Origin: Symsagittifera roscoffensis | Lineage: Eukaryota > Xenacoelomorpha > Acoela > Convolutidae | Assembly (NCBI RefSeq): GCF_963678635.1 | Contig: NC_087069.1 | Coordinates: forward strand, 29,242,776-29,306,775 | Direction: 5' to 3' | DNA: 64,000 bases | Shown: positions 52,426-63,257 of the stretch, one piece after another | How positions within the stretch are numbered: the stretch's first letter is position 1 | Layout of the letters: every line of letters begins with the position of its first letter | The notes under the pieces: generated by a model | What the model was told of the DNA's origin: nothing | Database searches by the model: none | Seen by the model: the letters and a program-made list of their open reading frames with translations, nothing else | Position numbers and translations under genes: made by a program

Positions 52426-55189
52426 TGTAGAAGTATTCACAGGGAGCGGTCTTCAATGGGAGACCATGAAAATAAATTGAAGATGAACCTGATATGAATA
52501 ATTCGTCAAAGGAATTGCTGTAAAAGCAAAGGACTATTAAAAGCATAGAATCAGTTTTTTGAGTCGTAAATAAACATGTAAGTTGTGCTTTCAGTTTTAT
52601 GTATGTTGTTCTATATATGCATGCTATAGGAAAATTATGTAATTTACATCTTTAAACTTGCTTTTTTCTTCCAGACATACTTAGAAAAAAAGAATAGCCT
52701 AATTATCAAAAATAAAACAATACATTTTATTGGATTTTCTTGACAAAATAATCGTTTATAAGTGAAAAAAATTAATTATAATGAATGATGATGGATTACA
52801 ATGGATTTGTATTTTTCGAAAATAATCGATTTTAATGACCACATAATCGAAAACCTGGTCTAAATTTGCAACAATAATGGATTATAATGACAACATTTAA
52901 GACAACGTTTTTCCATTTTAATCGATTGTTATCCCTGGATCTCCGGTGCGGGGGGGGGGGGTCTGGATGCGACCGACCGACCGTAGGATCGGGCTCGGGA
53001 AGGCAGCAGTTAATCCATAAATCAAAATCTCTCATATTGCAAAAGTTCAGCGATGTTTTTTTGATCATTCAGAACTGCTACAGCACTGGGATCATTAGCT
53101 CTTATTTTATGGTTGATCAGACTTATTTTGCTGTTTAGACTCTGATGCAGTGCTGGAAATGCTTAAACCACTACTGTGACAGCATTTGGTTTGAACTGCA
53201 TGACCATTCCGAGAGACGTTTTTGTCAACCAGAGACATTACTCACCTTCCTTTGTACGTTTTCTTCATTTTAGTACAAATGCTAAATAATAAATTCAAAG
53301 AAAATAAAAAATTTTTGTCTCAATTTTTTTAGCGAACAATTTTATGACAATACTTTATAATAACTAGAAGCCTAAAAGTAAAAACACTAAGTAGAGCACA
53401 TATAAATCAACAGAAGATAAATCTTAGATTGATCTAAAGCTTTTCATCGGAATATAATTTGACGCAATTGAATCGACTTTGCTGGAAGAAAATATTTGCT
53501 GGCAATTAAATCTGGTGCAGAGTCAAAAAAATAATTGAACTGAATGTTTTTGATACTAAATCTGCAGTTGCAGCACCATACCAACACTCAAGTCTACTGA
53601 ATCGGTCTTTAAAACAATTCATTCTTCTTCAACTCGAAAATTTCAAAGACATATAACGAGACTTGACCATGATAACAATCTAGTCAAACGCATCGAAAAT
53701 AAATCGCGCTTGGTTTTAAACCATGGAAATTTAGCAGTCAATTTTATTTTAGCTGGCTTGTACACCGGTTAGTTTTAAAACCACCAAAAACTTTACCACA
53801 AATTTTTTTGTACCTCGACTGGCCTGCAATGGACTTTAATGGATGATAATAATCAATTTGGTTTTTCAATGTCATCTCTGTAAAACTCAAATTTGATCAA
53901 AAATATTTTATTTAGTTTTTGTTAACTATAATTTAGTTTTTGTGAAATCAAAAAATCAGTCTTAATCGATTAAAATCAAAGCTTCATCAGATAAAACGAG
54001 CATTCCTGAAAGGGATCTTTTTACTTATTCTGCCCAAATTTCTCTATTTTGCGATTTTATGTTTCTCAATGTAAGAATGCAGAAAACAAGTACACTGATC
54101 GCAGTGATTGGTTTACTTAATGCAATTGCAATCACATTGGCCGATTTCTAACAAGGCAAACTTTAAGCAGAGTCATAAAAGTGGTCATTTTTTCTTGGAA
54201 TTTTTTTTTGTGGTTGCCGTGTGTTGTTTTTGCTGGTCTGCATAAAATTTGAACAGTTAGCTAAACATTCTACATTTTTGGCTAAGTTGGCTTAGTTGGC
54301 TAAGTTGGCTATTTACGAGTTGACTTATTACTGTGAACAAAAAAATTTGAGATGCTGAAATTTAATTTGCTAATTCTAGCCAATCCGATTGAAGCAATGT
54401 AGCTACAATTCAAGATGTTAAAATATTGATTTTTGGGCGGAATAAGTAAAAAGACCCCCTGTAAGTTTCTAGTTCCTTAATTTTTGCTGATTCTACTTTA
54501 TTCTCCCTGATCGTATTTACGTCCATTGCCCCGTCCATACAGCGTATGACATCCCTCGCCCATCTCTTACACCTCCTCCTTAGCCGCTTACAACTCCTCG
54601 CTTACCCAACCTCACAATAAAATGGCATTCAAAATTCAAATTTCGAATAGTTTACCTTTGCGTTGAAGATAAAAAGAGCCGCTTAAGGACTGCAAGTGGA
54701 ACGTTCCAAACTTACTCGAGGTTTGTGTTGAACAAAACTTTCTGTTATATGTTGGAAAACAAAAAACGCTTTATCTATGAGCTTGAAAGTTATCCAAGGT
54801 ACTATACAAAGTTTTAAAACTTGGAGTGCTTTTGATTGATCCGAATTTTCTAGATTTTAAAGTAGATGCAAACTCTATGGTCTTGTGTAGAAAACTGGAA
54901 AAAAGAAGAGTTCTGTTTGAAACCAGTAAAAACGAAAACGTCAATCAATATGCAGGTTTTGAAGCAGTATGTTAACATGTACTCACAAGTTTTTCTGATA
55001 TACATGCAGAACGCATATCATAATATTGTAATTCACTTGAACACTCAATTTTTTTGACCTTCGGTTTTGATTAGACACCAGTCAACACTATCAGTATTCA
55101 ATCAGTGGTCGATCATTGAACTGTTCGTGTTAGTTTAGGAACAGATATCTAAATTCAAAAAAAAATTTCCTAAAATTTGAAATTTTTTT
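52426..55189. other. AT-rich spacer with short dispersed repeats
   Basis: It holds the AATCGATT clusters named above, a G run next to GACCGACCGACCG at 52950-52985, the copy of the 1257-1370 repeat (54352-54465), a triple GGCTAAGTTGGCTTAGTTGG block at 54281-54310 and the 54769 block shared with 49189. No gene is recognised. Confidence 0.5.
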
Positions 55190-55600
55190 ATGAAATCATC
55201 CCCCCACACGCCATATAAAGTACAAAAAGATAGATTTCGCTCCTTGTTACGAACCAATTATGGCAAATAAGCTTCTTTTAACCAACTTGGAACGATTTCT
55301 AAGACGGATTGACTCTCCGCTTACGCGTAAATAGCGCGAAATATATCGCGCGTTAATTGTCCCAAGTTGGCAATCTTTAAACCCCCATAACTTAACGAAA
55401 AATGATCACAGGTAAAATATCTTTTCAAATTTGAGCTCAGGAATACAATAGCTTTCGAATGATATTTAAAAATTCAGTCAAAAAATGGCTAGTTAAAAAG
55501 TCGAAATTTGTCTGAAGAAAAAAAACCCACCCCGAGCACAAATATTCCGTTACTTTCGAATCGAAAGTCGGAACAATAAATAGCTTTCAATGAATATTAA
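55190..55600 (+). repeat. 55-62-kb repeat family, copy 1
   Basis: Landmarks in order are CACACGCCATATAAAGTACAAA, ATTATGGCAAATAAGCTTCTTT, CTCCGCTTACGC, GCGCGAAATATATCGCGCGT, ACCCCGAGCACAAATATTCC and GTTACTTTCGAATCGAAAGT. The same order appears in copies at 58130-58750, 60890-61430 (reverse) and 61790-62345. ATATATCGCGCGTTAATTGTCCCAA is the most constant part. No coding sequence; element type unknown. Confidence 0.85.
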
Positions 55601-56099
55601 ATCTGGATTAATCTATGCGCGCGTCTATTTTTCCCGATGAGAGCTTAATGCGGATTTCAAAATAAAGTGTGGCTATTCATGCCGTGCTTAAGGTCATTCT
55701 AAAATGATTTGAGGTTAGCAACTTATTGATAAGAATAGCGCGAGAATTATTAATATTTTTCAAAGAAGTTTTTTTCTGGATGAGGTTATGCGAGAGTTTG
55801 TTTAACCCAATGAAAGCGTAAGCTAGATTGTTCTAAGCGTAGCTCGATTCCAATTTGATTTCAGGCTAGCTGATTAATTTTATTATTTCCTTATATGAAT
55901 CAATCCTTAAGTTTGTGAAACTTACTATTATAATGTGGCTGTTGGGGAAACTTTGAACATTTATTACTTACTATTTTTTGTAGCCAAAACGCTATTCGCA
56001 TCCAGTGAAAAGAGCAGTCGAGCAGTCGACAAAGAGCAATTTATCCCAATGAGACCGTGGCAATTTATCTTGGAAGATATCGAGAGCCGACACTTTTGA

Positions 56100-56370
56100 A
56101 CAAAATTGATCTTTTTATTGTACAAAGTCAGGTATTTCGAACAAATTCGACCAATTTTTGGTAAAAATTAAAAAAAAATTGGAACAGAGACTAAAAATGA
56201 CCGGTAAATTCGAACATTTTTGAACTAAGTCGAACATTTCCGGTAATGCCGAACAAAGACAAACAAATTCGAACAAAGTCAAACAAAGTCAAAAAATGAC
56301 ATCGTTCGACTCGAAAGAATCAACAACGGTCATCGTTCGACTCAAAAAACTGAAAACGGACATCAGCCCG
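56100..56370. repeat. TTCGAACAAA-rich tandem sequence related to 32725-32850
   Basis: Units AATTCGAACA and AAGTCGAACA repeat irregularly from 56130, followed by two units GACATCGTTCGACTCGAAAGA and GGTCATCGTTCGACTCAAAAA. The latter are reverse complements of the 30-bp repeats at 32725-32850. Confidence 0.75.
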
Positions 56371-57176
56371 GGCTATCTATTTTGACAAAATTTAACAATC
56401 ATTTTTAATGGAATCAAAAACTATAAAGAGAGGAGTGAAAATTTAAATGGAACTGCTGACGGGTGGCGGATGTTAAATTTGATGTTAAATTGGTCCTTTA
56501 ATATTGTACATTCTACAAATTTTTTGTAAAAAATTGACGCGACAAGTCGTTCATATACTGGCAGCCAACCATCAGTTTTGGATCGAAATTGCAAACTGTT
56601 ACAATTGACACAAGTGAAGTTCATGAAACAATCCAATATAAATGGTGGATATAATCTTAATCTTGAAACTTCAATGCGGGTATGGTCGCACGGCTGAGGA
56701 TAAAAATAAGTTCGCATAATTTTGACGAATAATTCAATGTATATACAATTGTGCAATTGTGCAATTGTCAACTCTACAACTGTAATTTTTTAATTATAAT
56801 TAATTTATGGGAAAATCCCATATGCTACCGTAAAATGAGCGTTGAAACGTCAAATAAATTTGCTGTGAGCTTTGAACAATTAAATAAAAAATGATCGTTG
56901 CGTTCATAGTCCTGTGTTGTTGCATCGTATATTATATGTTTGCGTTTCAAACACCATTTTATAAATATATTTTACACGAAGAATGATTGGTGAGGACAAA
57001 TAAACATTTTAGTCGCCGTCCAAAAGAAATCAAATTTAATTCAACTGTACAAATATGCATCAAGCTGCAATTATCTATAGCTATAGGTTTGGTTTTATTT
57101 TGAGGTCTAAAATTATACGGCCATAAAAAAGCATGCCCAATTTGCGACGGTGACATTTCATATTCGTAGAAAATCT
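56371..57176. other. AT-rich spacer
   Basis: A 116-codon minus frame at 56421-56771 contains TCVNCNSLQFRSKTDGWLPV but has no recognised family or splice support. Nothing else stands out. Confidence 0.4.
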
Positions 57177-57261
57177 ATGTGGTCGACCTAAAAAAAGGTC
57201 GACAAAATTTTTTTTGAAAGTCCGCACCGCCCCCCTCAAGAAATTCCTATATCCGCGCCTG
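57177..57261 (-). mobile_element. MITE with hAT-type ends, 5'-terminal fragment (reverse)
   Basis: Reads, on the minus strand, CAGGCGCGGATATAGGAATTTC, a GGGGGGCGG box, TTTCAAAAAAA and GTCGACC. Only the first 85 bp of the element remain. Confidence 0.8.
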
Positions 57262-57547
57262 TTTCATATAGTGTATATATCATTCAGCATATAAAATTAT
57301 AGCAAAAAAGATTCTGTAACTAATCTAGAAAGTTTTGTCGATTTTTCGTATAAATTATTTCAAATCAGAGCTTGACCGAAGCAAAAAAAAATAATATTTT
57401 GATGATCATCTAATTTTTCGTAAATGGTTTTCATAAACTTATATTTTGAGCTGAGCGGGTCAATGGTCCTCATAATTTAAAATTCCACGGTCTGAGCTGA
57501 AAACAGTAACCTCAACTACCTGCCTGTAATTGTTAGGGCTATTGAAA

Positions 57548-57634
57548 TTGCGGTGGAACTTTGTAGTTTTTTTTTGAAATCAAGAAATCAAGTTGATTTC
57601 TTGATTTCAAAAAAAATACAAAGTTCCGCCCCTG
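57548..57634. mobile_element. 87-bp palindromic mini-element
   Basis: GAAATCAAGAAATCAA (57576-57591) and TTGATTTCTTGATTTC (57593-57608) are perfect inverse arms with a 1-base centre. The pairing extends outward to GGAACTTTGTA/TACAAAGTTCC, and the right end is CCGCCCCTG, the same terminus as the hAT-type MITE. It may be a minimal foldback derivative using the same ends. The left end is decayed. Confidence 0.65.
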
Positions 57635-57661
57635 AAATCAACCATGAAAAATCAAGTGGAC

Positions 57662-58043
57662 CAGGCACGGATCTAGGAATTTCTCGAGGGGGGCGGGGCG
57701 CATTTTCAAAAATCTTTTTTCTTAGGTCGACAAAACAGATTTTCTAAGATCTGCTAAACCACTATAAAGACCGTAAATAGGCCAAATTTTCTGCGCCGCA
57801 GGCAATTTTTTATTTTTTTAAAAAAGGCGTTTTTAAGCACTTTTTGGAAAATTTTGACCAAAAATTGCGTTTTTTCAGTGCACGCTCCCCCCTTAAAATT
57901 TGTAAAGGCGCCTTCAGAACATTTTTAGGGTCCGTCACCAAATATGGATATCTCAAAATAGTACAAAGGGATGACCCTTTGGGTCGGCAGGGGGTCGAAT
58001 CCTTGAGGGGAACTTCCGCCCCCCCCCCCTAAATCCGCCCCTG
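57662..58043 (+). mobile_element. MITE with hAT-type ends, copy 5
   Basis: Left end CAGGCACGGATCTAGG, right end TAAATCCGCCCCTG, all internal landmarks present. Flanking 8-mers AAGTGGAC and TGACATTA do not match, so the flank has changed or the copy recombined. Confidence 0.85.
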
Positions 58044-58750
58044 TGACATTACATGTCAGGTCATATTTCATAACAAGCGACGCAACTCAAAACTTCGTTA
58101 TAGGCAATAACTTTTCACAAGACTGCTAGTACCATGACGACTCGCTGGATAAAAACTGCCCTTTAATGTCTACGGAGTAGTGTCGAGTTTTTTTGAAAGT
58201 CATTTTCCCACACGCTATTTATCGTGATAGTATCTTATAAATTAGAAAAAAACTCCTCGTGTCATGGCTAGGTAAACCTACATGTTCCCAATGCTTCTAG
58301 GGTCTATGGAGTACTGTTCGCTTTTAAAATTTAGAATTTTTTTCGGTTTTTTTAAATCACTTTCGACAGTAAGTTAAATGCAATTAGCGAAGTTATAGAT
58401 TGACCAAATAGCATGCTCAATTCAACTTGGAGCATTATCTGACACGAAATAAAACTCCGCTTACGCGTTTTTTGCACAAAAAATGTCTAGCGTTAATAAT
58501 TTCAGGTTGGCCAGTTCGGCTATCTTTAAACCTCCTTAACTTAACAAAAATGATAATTGAAATTTTTTTTTTAAGTTTGAGCTCAAGAGAACCAAATTTT
58601 TTGAATGATTTTTCAGAAAACTGCGTCAAAAATTGCTAGAAAAGTATTCCAATTTTGTTTTACAAGTATCACCCCGAGCACAAATATTCCGTAACTTTTT
58701 TCAAAAGTCGAAGCAATAACTAGCATGCCTCAAGTCAAAGTAAAAAAATT
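58044..58750 (+). repeat. 55-62-kb repeat family, copy 2
   Basis: More diverged: CAAGACTGCTAGTACCATGACG at 58118, CTCCGCTTACGCG at 58453, TTTAAACCTCCTTAACTTAAC at 58527 and ACCCCGAGCACAAATATTCCGTAAC at 58671. The internal stretch around 58250-58330 duplicates 58130-58200 imperfectly. Confidence 0.7.
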
Positions 58751-59744
58751 TCTGAGTCTTATTAAATCAACGTTCACGCGTATAAAGCACCAAGTATACC
58801 GCCCGTTAATATCCCAAATAGCCAAATTACTTTGGCTTGGATCATTTAAACCGTGTCATCTTCTTTTTAAATAATTATTCTGCAAATAGTGAAGACAATG
58901 TTCTCTGAAATTTGCAAGCCTTAAAGATGTGATTTCTGTACCTCGGATAATAATGAAAACAAAAATGCCATGCTAATGTTTTGCCTTCTTGATGTTCCGC
59001 ATTACGAGGCCAAAATGTGCACTGAATAGGCACACAACTTAGTATTTGCATGTCTCTGGAATGCAGAAACAAAATTTTTAAACATGTTAAAAATTTGTCG
59101 GAACGATCAAAGAAAATGAAAGGCCAAAAGAAGAACAACGTGAAGGCTTTCTTTGCTTACAATTCTCAAAATACACAGTTTGACCTCGTTTTGACCTCAA
59201 ACCCAAAACGATTACTCAAAAATTGCCAGCGTGTTTTTTTAAAAGCAATCTAAAAATTTTTTAAATCAAGAAACATTTATTTCAAAGGTCAAAAAATGTT
59301 CTTTGGCGGCTAATTCCATTTTATGATTTATAATTTTTCCAAGTTATGCTTTTCAGTTTTTCTGTAACAAGAAGATTTAGTTTTCATCATCTCTTCGTAA
59401 TTAAAACTTTGATAGCTTTTACTTAAAAATTTTGGGAAAATATGAAACTGAAATTCCAAAGATTAAGTTATTGGGAAGTTTTTGTTTAGATTCCCTCATT
59501 CTTGACTGATCTGTAACCTAGCTTTAATTGGCTACGTTACCTTGAACTTCCTGAAGGAGCTTTCCAATTGAACTGAAATAATTTTTTGTATAAGTTTTGC
59601 CGCGCGAACAATGACCAACAATTTTTGTAGTTCAAATATTGCAAGAGCAACAGAAGTCTTTCTGTTTGAAATTAAGCAACAGTTTGATTTCTGACTACCA
59701 CCCGTGCTAAAGTTCTTTAAAAAAATCATGTCTGAACACCTTTA
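58751..59744. other. AT-rich spacer with the copy of the 12695 repeat
   Basis: 58998-59095 matches 12695-12790. The remainder has no recognised gene. Short frames at 59050-59253 and 59532-59729 lack domains. Confidence 0.45.
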
Positions 59745-60622
59745 AATCAGGCACACACATGATAGATCTAGCAGACACATGATTAGATCTGGCATACACA
59801 TTACCAGATCTGACAGACGCGACAGCAGATCTGGTTGAAGACCAACCAAAAAAAAATCAAATTTGCCAAATCAAGATCAAATCTTCATCATGTGACGTCA
59901 ACACCTATGGTGACCTCATATATCGCGCTGACCTAAATCTCAGTAACTTTCAGGTCAAATTGTTGATATAAGACTGTTATGTTTGGTGTGGATCAGAGGA
60001 TTATAAAAGATACAAGATAACAGCGTATTTTGACAATACTTCATCACATTTACGAATCGCCGCCGAAGTTTCACAAACATAACTTTAACAAAAATTTTAC
60101 TCAAAAACAACGATGCTTTGTTTTCATAATCATGCTACCGTTTTCTTGTATTTAACAAATTCATAAAATCGCATAGTCCGTCTTGGGCTAAAAATTTCGA
60201 AGTTTTTCCTTTAGTGGATTTATCCTCCTAAGACAGAATAATATAGAGTCTATTAAAAGATAAGAAAAAACCTGTTTTTTTAGCACTATGTCGTGCCACA
60301 AAACACCAGAATTGACTTCATACACCAAAAATGCTTATCATACAATTCCATATATTAAGCGTATGCAGAAAAGCTTTTCGTACAAGTTTTGTTTATTTTC
60401 GATAAATGGGTGAAAAGGATATAAAATGTAAGTTTTGTTACAAAACTATTCTGAGGTTATTCGGTTTAGCATGCTCACAAAAAAGCTTTTGAAAGTATTT
60501 ATGTTTTCCCCTTTTAGCTATAAACGTGTTACTGAGATCTAATTACGTGCCCGACAGATCTGATTACGTGTCTGCCAAGTCTAATCACGCGTCTGCCAGA
60601 TCTGGTCCAGATCTGCAGCTGT
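59745..60622. repeat. Inverted clusters of a 22-bp AGATCT repeat
   Basis: At 59760-59835 units of about AGATCTGGCAGACACATGATT repeat four times. At 60535-60615 the same unit repeats about four times in reverse orientation (AGATCTGATTACGTGTCTGCC). The 700 bp between are AT-rich and non-coding. The arrangement looks like subterminal repeats of one element, but terminal repeats and target duplication are not clear. Confidence 0.7.
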
Positions 60623-60889
60623 TCATATAATTTCACTCCAGTGCACTCCTGTCATAGATGCGATCAGAACTGTTCTAGAATCAGAAATGTAAGTTAAATG
60701 GTCAGGTCTGGAATTTAAAAAAAAACTTCAGTACGGGCACAAAACTTGAATCAGCGACTCGTTATCATAGAGTCTTAGATCTCGTCAGCGATGCAAAATT
60801 AAAATCAATTGATTGTTTTGAAACATCAATCAGTCTTCGAAAAAAACTTTCATCTTGTGCATAAAGATGATTATAACAACAGCAAGAAA

Positions 60890-62345
60890 TCTTTTGGATT
60901 TTTCATGGCGAATAAATTTTTGTTCCGATTTTCGATACGAAAGTAACGGAATATTTGTGCTCGGCTGGGTTTTTTTTCTTCAGACAAGTTTTGTCTTTTT
61001 GACTAGCCATTTTTAACGGATTTTTTTAACATTTAAAATGTATCGTTTTCCTGGGCCTAAACTTGAAAAGATATTTCAACTGTGATCATTTTTTGTTAAG
61101 TTGCGGGTTTAAAAATTACCATTTTGGCCAATTTGGGACAATTAACGCGCGCTATTAATGCGTAAGCGGAGGTTAAATCCGTCTTAGAAATCGCTCCAAA
61201 TTGGTTGAAAGTAACTTATTTGCAATAACTAATTTGTTACAAGGAGCGGAGTCTATTCTTTTGAACTTAATTGGGCGTGCGGGGTGTTGATTTTCATTTA
61301 AAAAATTTCAATTTTTAGAAAGAAAATTTTTCATTTTATTTTATTACATTTATTTTTTTATGTTATTACTGCTCCATAAACCTTAGAAGTCGAAACTGTT
61401 GGAGCATTCGTCCTGACACCAGTAGATTTTATTTGTTTCGTGATCCTTATTTTTTGCTATTGGTATTTGAAAAGGCATTAACTTTTTCTTGAAAGCTGAT
61501 TGTTTCATCAATTAGCTTTTACAAGTGCTTACTTTTTATGAATTCAGTAGAAATTTTTTAAATTTGTTTTATAATCTTGTCCTCCATAAGTATTGGAAGT
61601 TGAATTAGTCTCTCTCATTTTATCCTCAATTCTAATGTAAACTGAGATTTTGAGGCTCTTTCAGGCTAACTACTGCAATAACAATGGATATTTCACATAA
61701 AAGCACAGCATTTTGATAAAATCTAAGCGATCTCTGGATAAATTAAACTTTTCGCGAAGCAACAATGACATATGATGGACGCATTGCGAGATAAATATTT
61801 GGAAAACTTTTGATTATGAAACTACAACAAAACTGCGCGTATCAGGGCGAAACTCTGAATGTTCCGACTGCTTTTTAAGATTCGTGGAGCAGTAATAACT
61901 TAAATATCATTAGCAAATTAAATGTAATTAAGAAATGATTTTTTTTCTATCAAAACTAACCCGCCACACGCCTTATAAAATTACAAAAGAATAGGTTTCG
62001 CTCCTTATAACAAATCAATTATGGCAAATAAGCTTCTTTCAACCATTTTGGAACGAATTCTTGGACGGATTAAATCTCCACTTACGCTTTAATAGCGCGA
62101 AATATATCGCGCGTTAATTGTCCCAAATTGGCCAAAATGGCAATCTTCAAACCCTCATATTTTTACGGAAAGTGATCAAAGGTGAAATATTTTTTCAAAA
62201 TTAAGCTCAGGACAACACTACCTGTTGAATGATGTAAAAAAAAATTACGTCAAAAATGGCTAGTTGAAAAGTCGAAATTTGTTTGAAGAAATAAAAACCA
62301 CCCCGGTCACAAATATTCCGTTACTTTCGTATCGAAATTCGGAAA
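60890..62345. mobile_element. Large foldback: repeat-family copies 3 (-) and 4 (+)
   Basis: 60895-61430 is an inverted, diverged copy of 61790-62345. Outer landmarks are CGATACGAAAGTAACGGAATATTTG at 60930 and its reverse at about 62310. Inner landmarks are TTATTACTGCTCCA at 61364 and TGGAGCAGTAATAA at 61879. The arms are about 540 bp and the central spacer about 360 bp. No transposase is inside. It may be a foldback transposon or two copies inserted head to head. Confidence 0.75.
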
Positions 62346-62379
62346 AATAAAAACTAGCCAGAAGAATCGGTGGTGCTTA

Positions 62380-62600
62380 TTTGATAACAAGACTGCTCGT
62401 ATCAAGGCAAATCCCTGAATGTTCTGACTGCCCATTTATTAGTCTCGAATAGTTTTTGGAAAATGAAATTTTGACATAGTTTCAATTTTAGGCTTATAAT
62501 ATCATAGCGCTAAAATTTGAGTCAATTATGGAATTAATAAGACCAATTAGCTTGCCTCAATTCAAGTTAGAACTTTTATGTGTGCGGATTATTTGCCACG
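62380..62600 (+). repeat. 55-62-kb repeat family, partial copy 5
   Basis: CAAGACTGCTCGTATCAAGGC at 62391 and CTGAATGTTCTGACTGCC at 62412 match 61853-61877 (CGCGTATCAGGGCGAAACTCTGAATGTTCCGACTGC). AGCTTGCCTCAATTCAAGTT near 62550 matches 58413. It leads directly into the transposase region. Confidence 0.6.
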
Positions 62601-62792
62601 CATATAAAATTCGGGGAGGCGGAGCAATAAGCAGAATGGACCAAGTGCATAATGGGTCCAAGTGTAGAAAAACCAAAAAATGTCTACTTTCAGAACTATC
62701 AGGGCTAACTGATAGAAACAATTAATAGAATCGTCAATAATAACACGAAAACGATTAAATTATGCATTATTTGGATAGTTTTATTATGTTTT

Positions 62793-63257
62793 TTGTATTA
62801 TCAGGTAATTCAAGGTGGAATGAAGAAGAAAATTTTCAAATACTTTTTCGAGGTTCTATATGGAAAAATTATACTTGACGAAGGGAACGATGCTGGTGGA
62901 TTTTGCAATTTTGACAATGCTCCCGGGCACAGAAGAATCGAAGATATAGACCTTAGCGGACTATTCTCTCTGAAGAGGCTCCCAAAGTAAAGCCCAATTC
63001 TAACTTTGGTTGAAGCTGCTTTTTCATGCCGGAAGGTGGCTATGAAACGAAAAAAGCAAGAAGAGATGGATTTGTTCATCAACGCTGATGCCTTGAAAGA
63101 GCCAGGACAAACACTTCAGGATTACCGTTTCCGGCATGTCAAATCTATTATGGAACGAACAAGTTGTGATAATACCCCACAGAAATGTGTTGGTTGGTAC
63201 AACCATACGATCACATATATCCCTGATTGTTTGGCCAGGAATAAAATAGATGGATGA
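62793..63257 (+). pseudogene. Tc1/IS630-like DDE transposase C-terminal half (one stop)
   Basis: A plus frame from about 62793 reads VIQGGMKKKIFKYFFEVLYG, then GFCNFDNAPGHRRIEDIDLS (second catalytic Asp), LFSLKRLPK and TAA at 62988-62990. It continues in the same frame as SPILTLVEAAFSCRKVAMKR (catalytic Glu in the position of the usual NPIE) and on to RNKIDG stop at 63255-63257. Block order and spacing fit the DDE_3-type transposases of Tc1/mariner/IS630 relatives. The N-terminal DNA-binding part and the first Asp are not found upstream. A TTTTTGTATTATCAG just before VIQGG could be a splice acceptor. Apart from the TAA the frame is clean, so the decay is recent or the TAA is the only lesion in this half. 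Confidence 0.7.

Noticed and set aside
57654-58051. 8-bp target duplication around MITE copy 5
   Set aside because: Flanks AAGTGGAC and TGACATTA do not match at enough positions.
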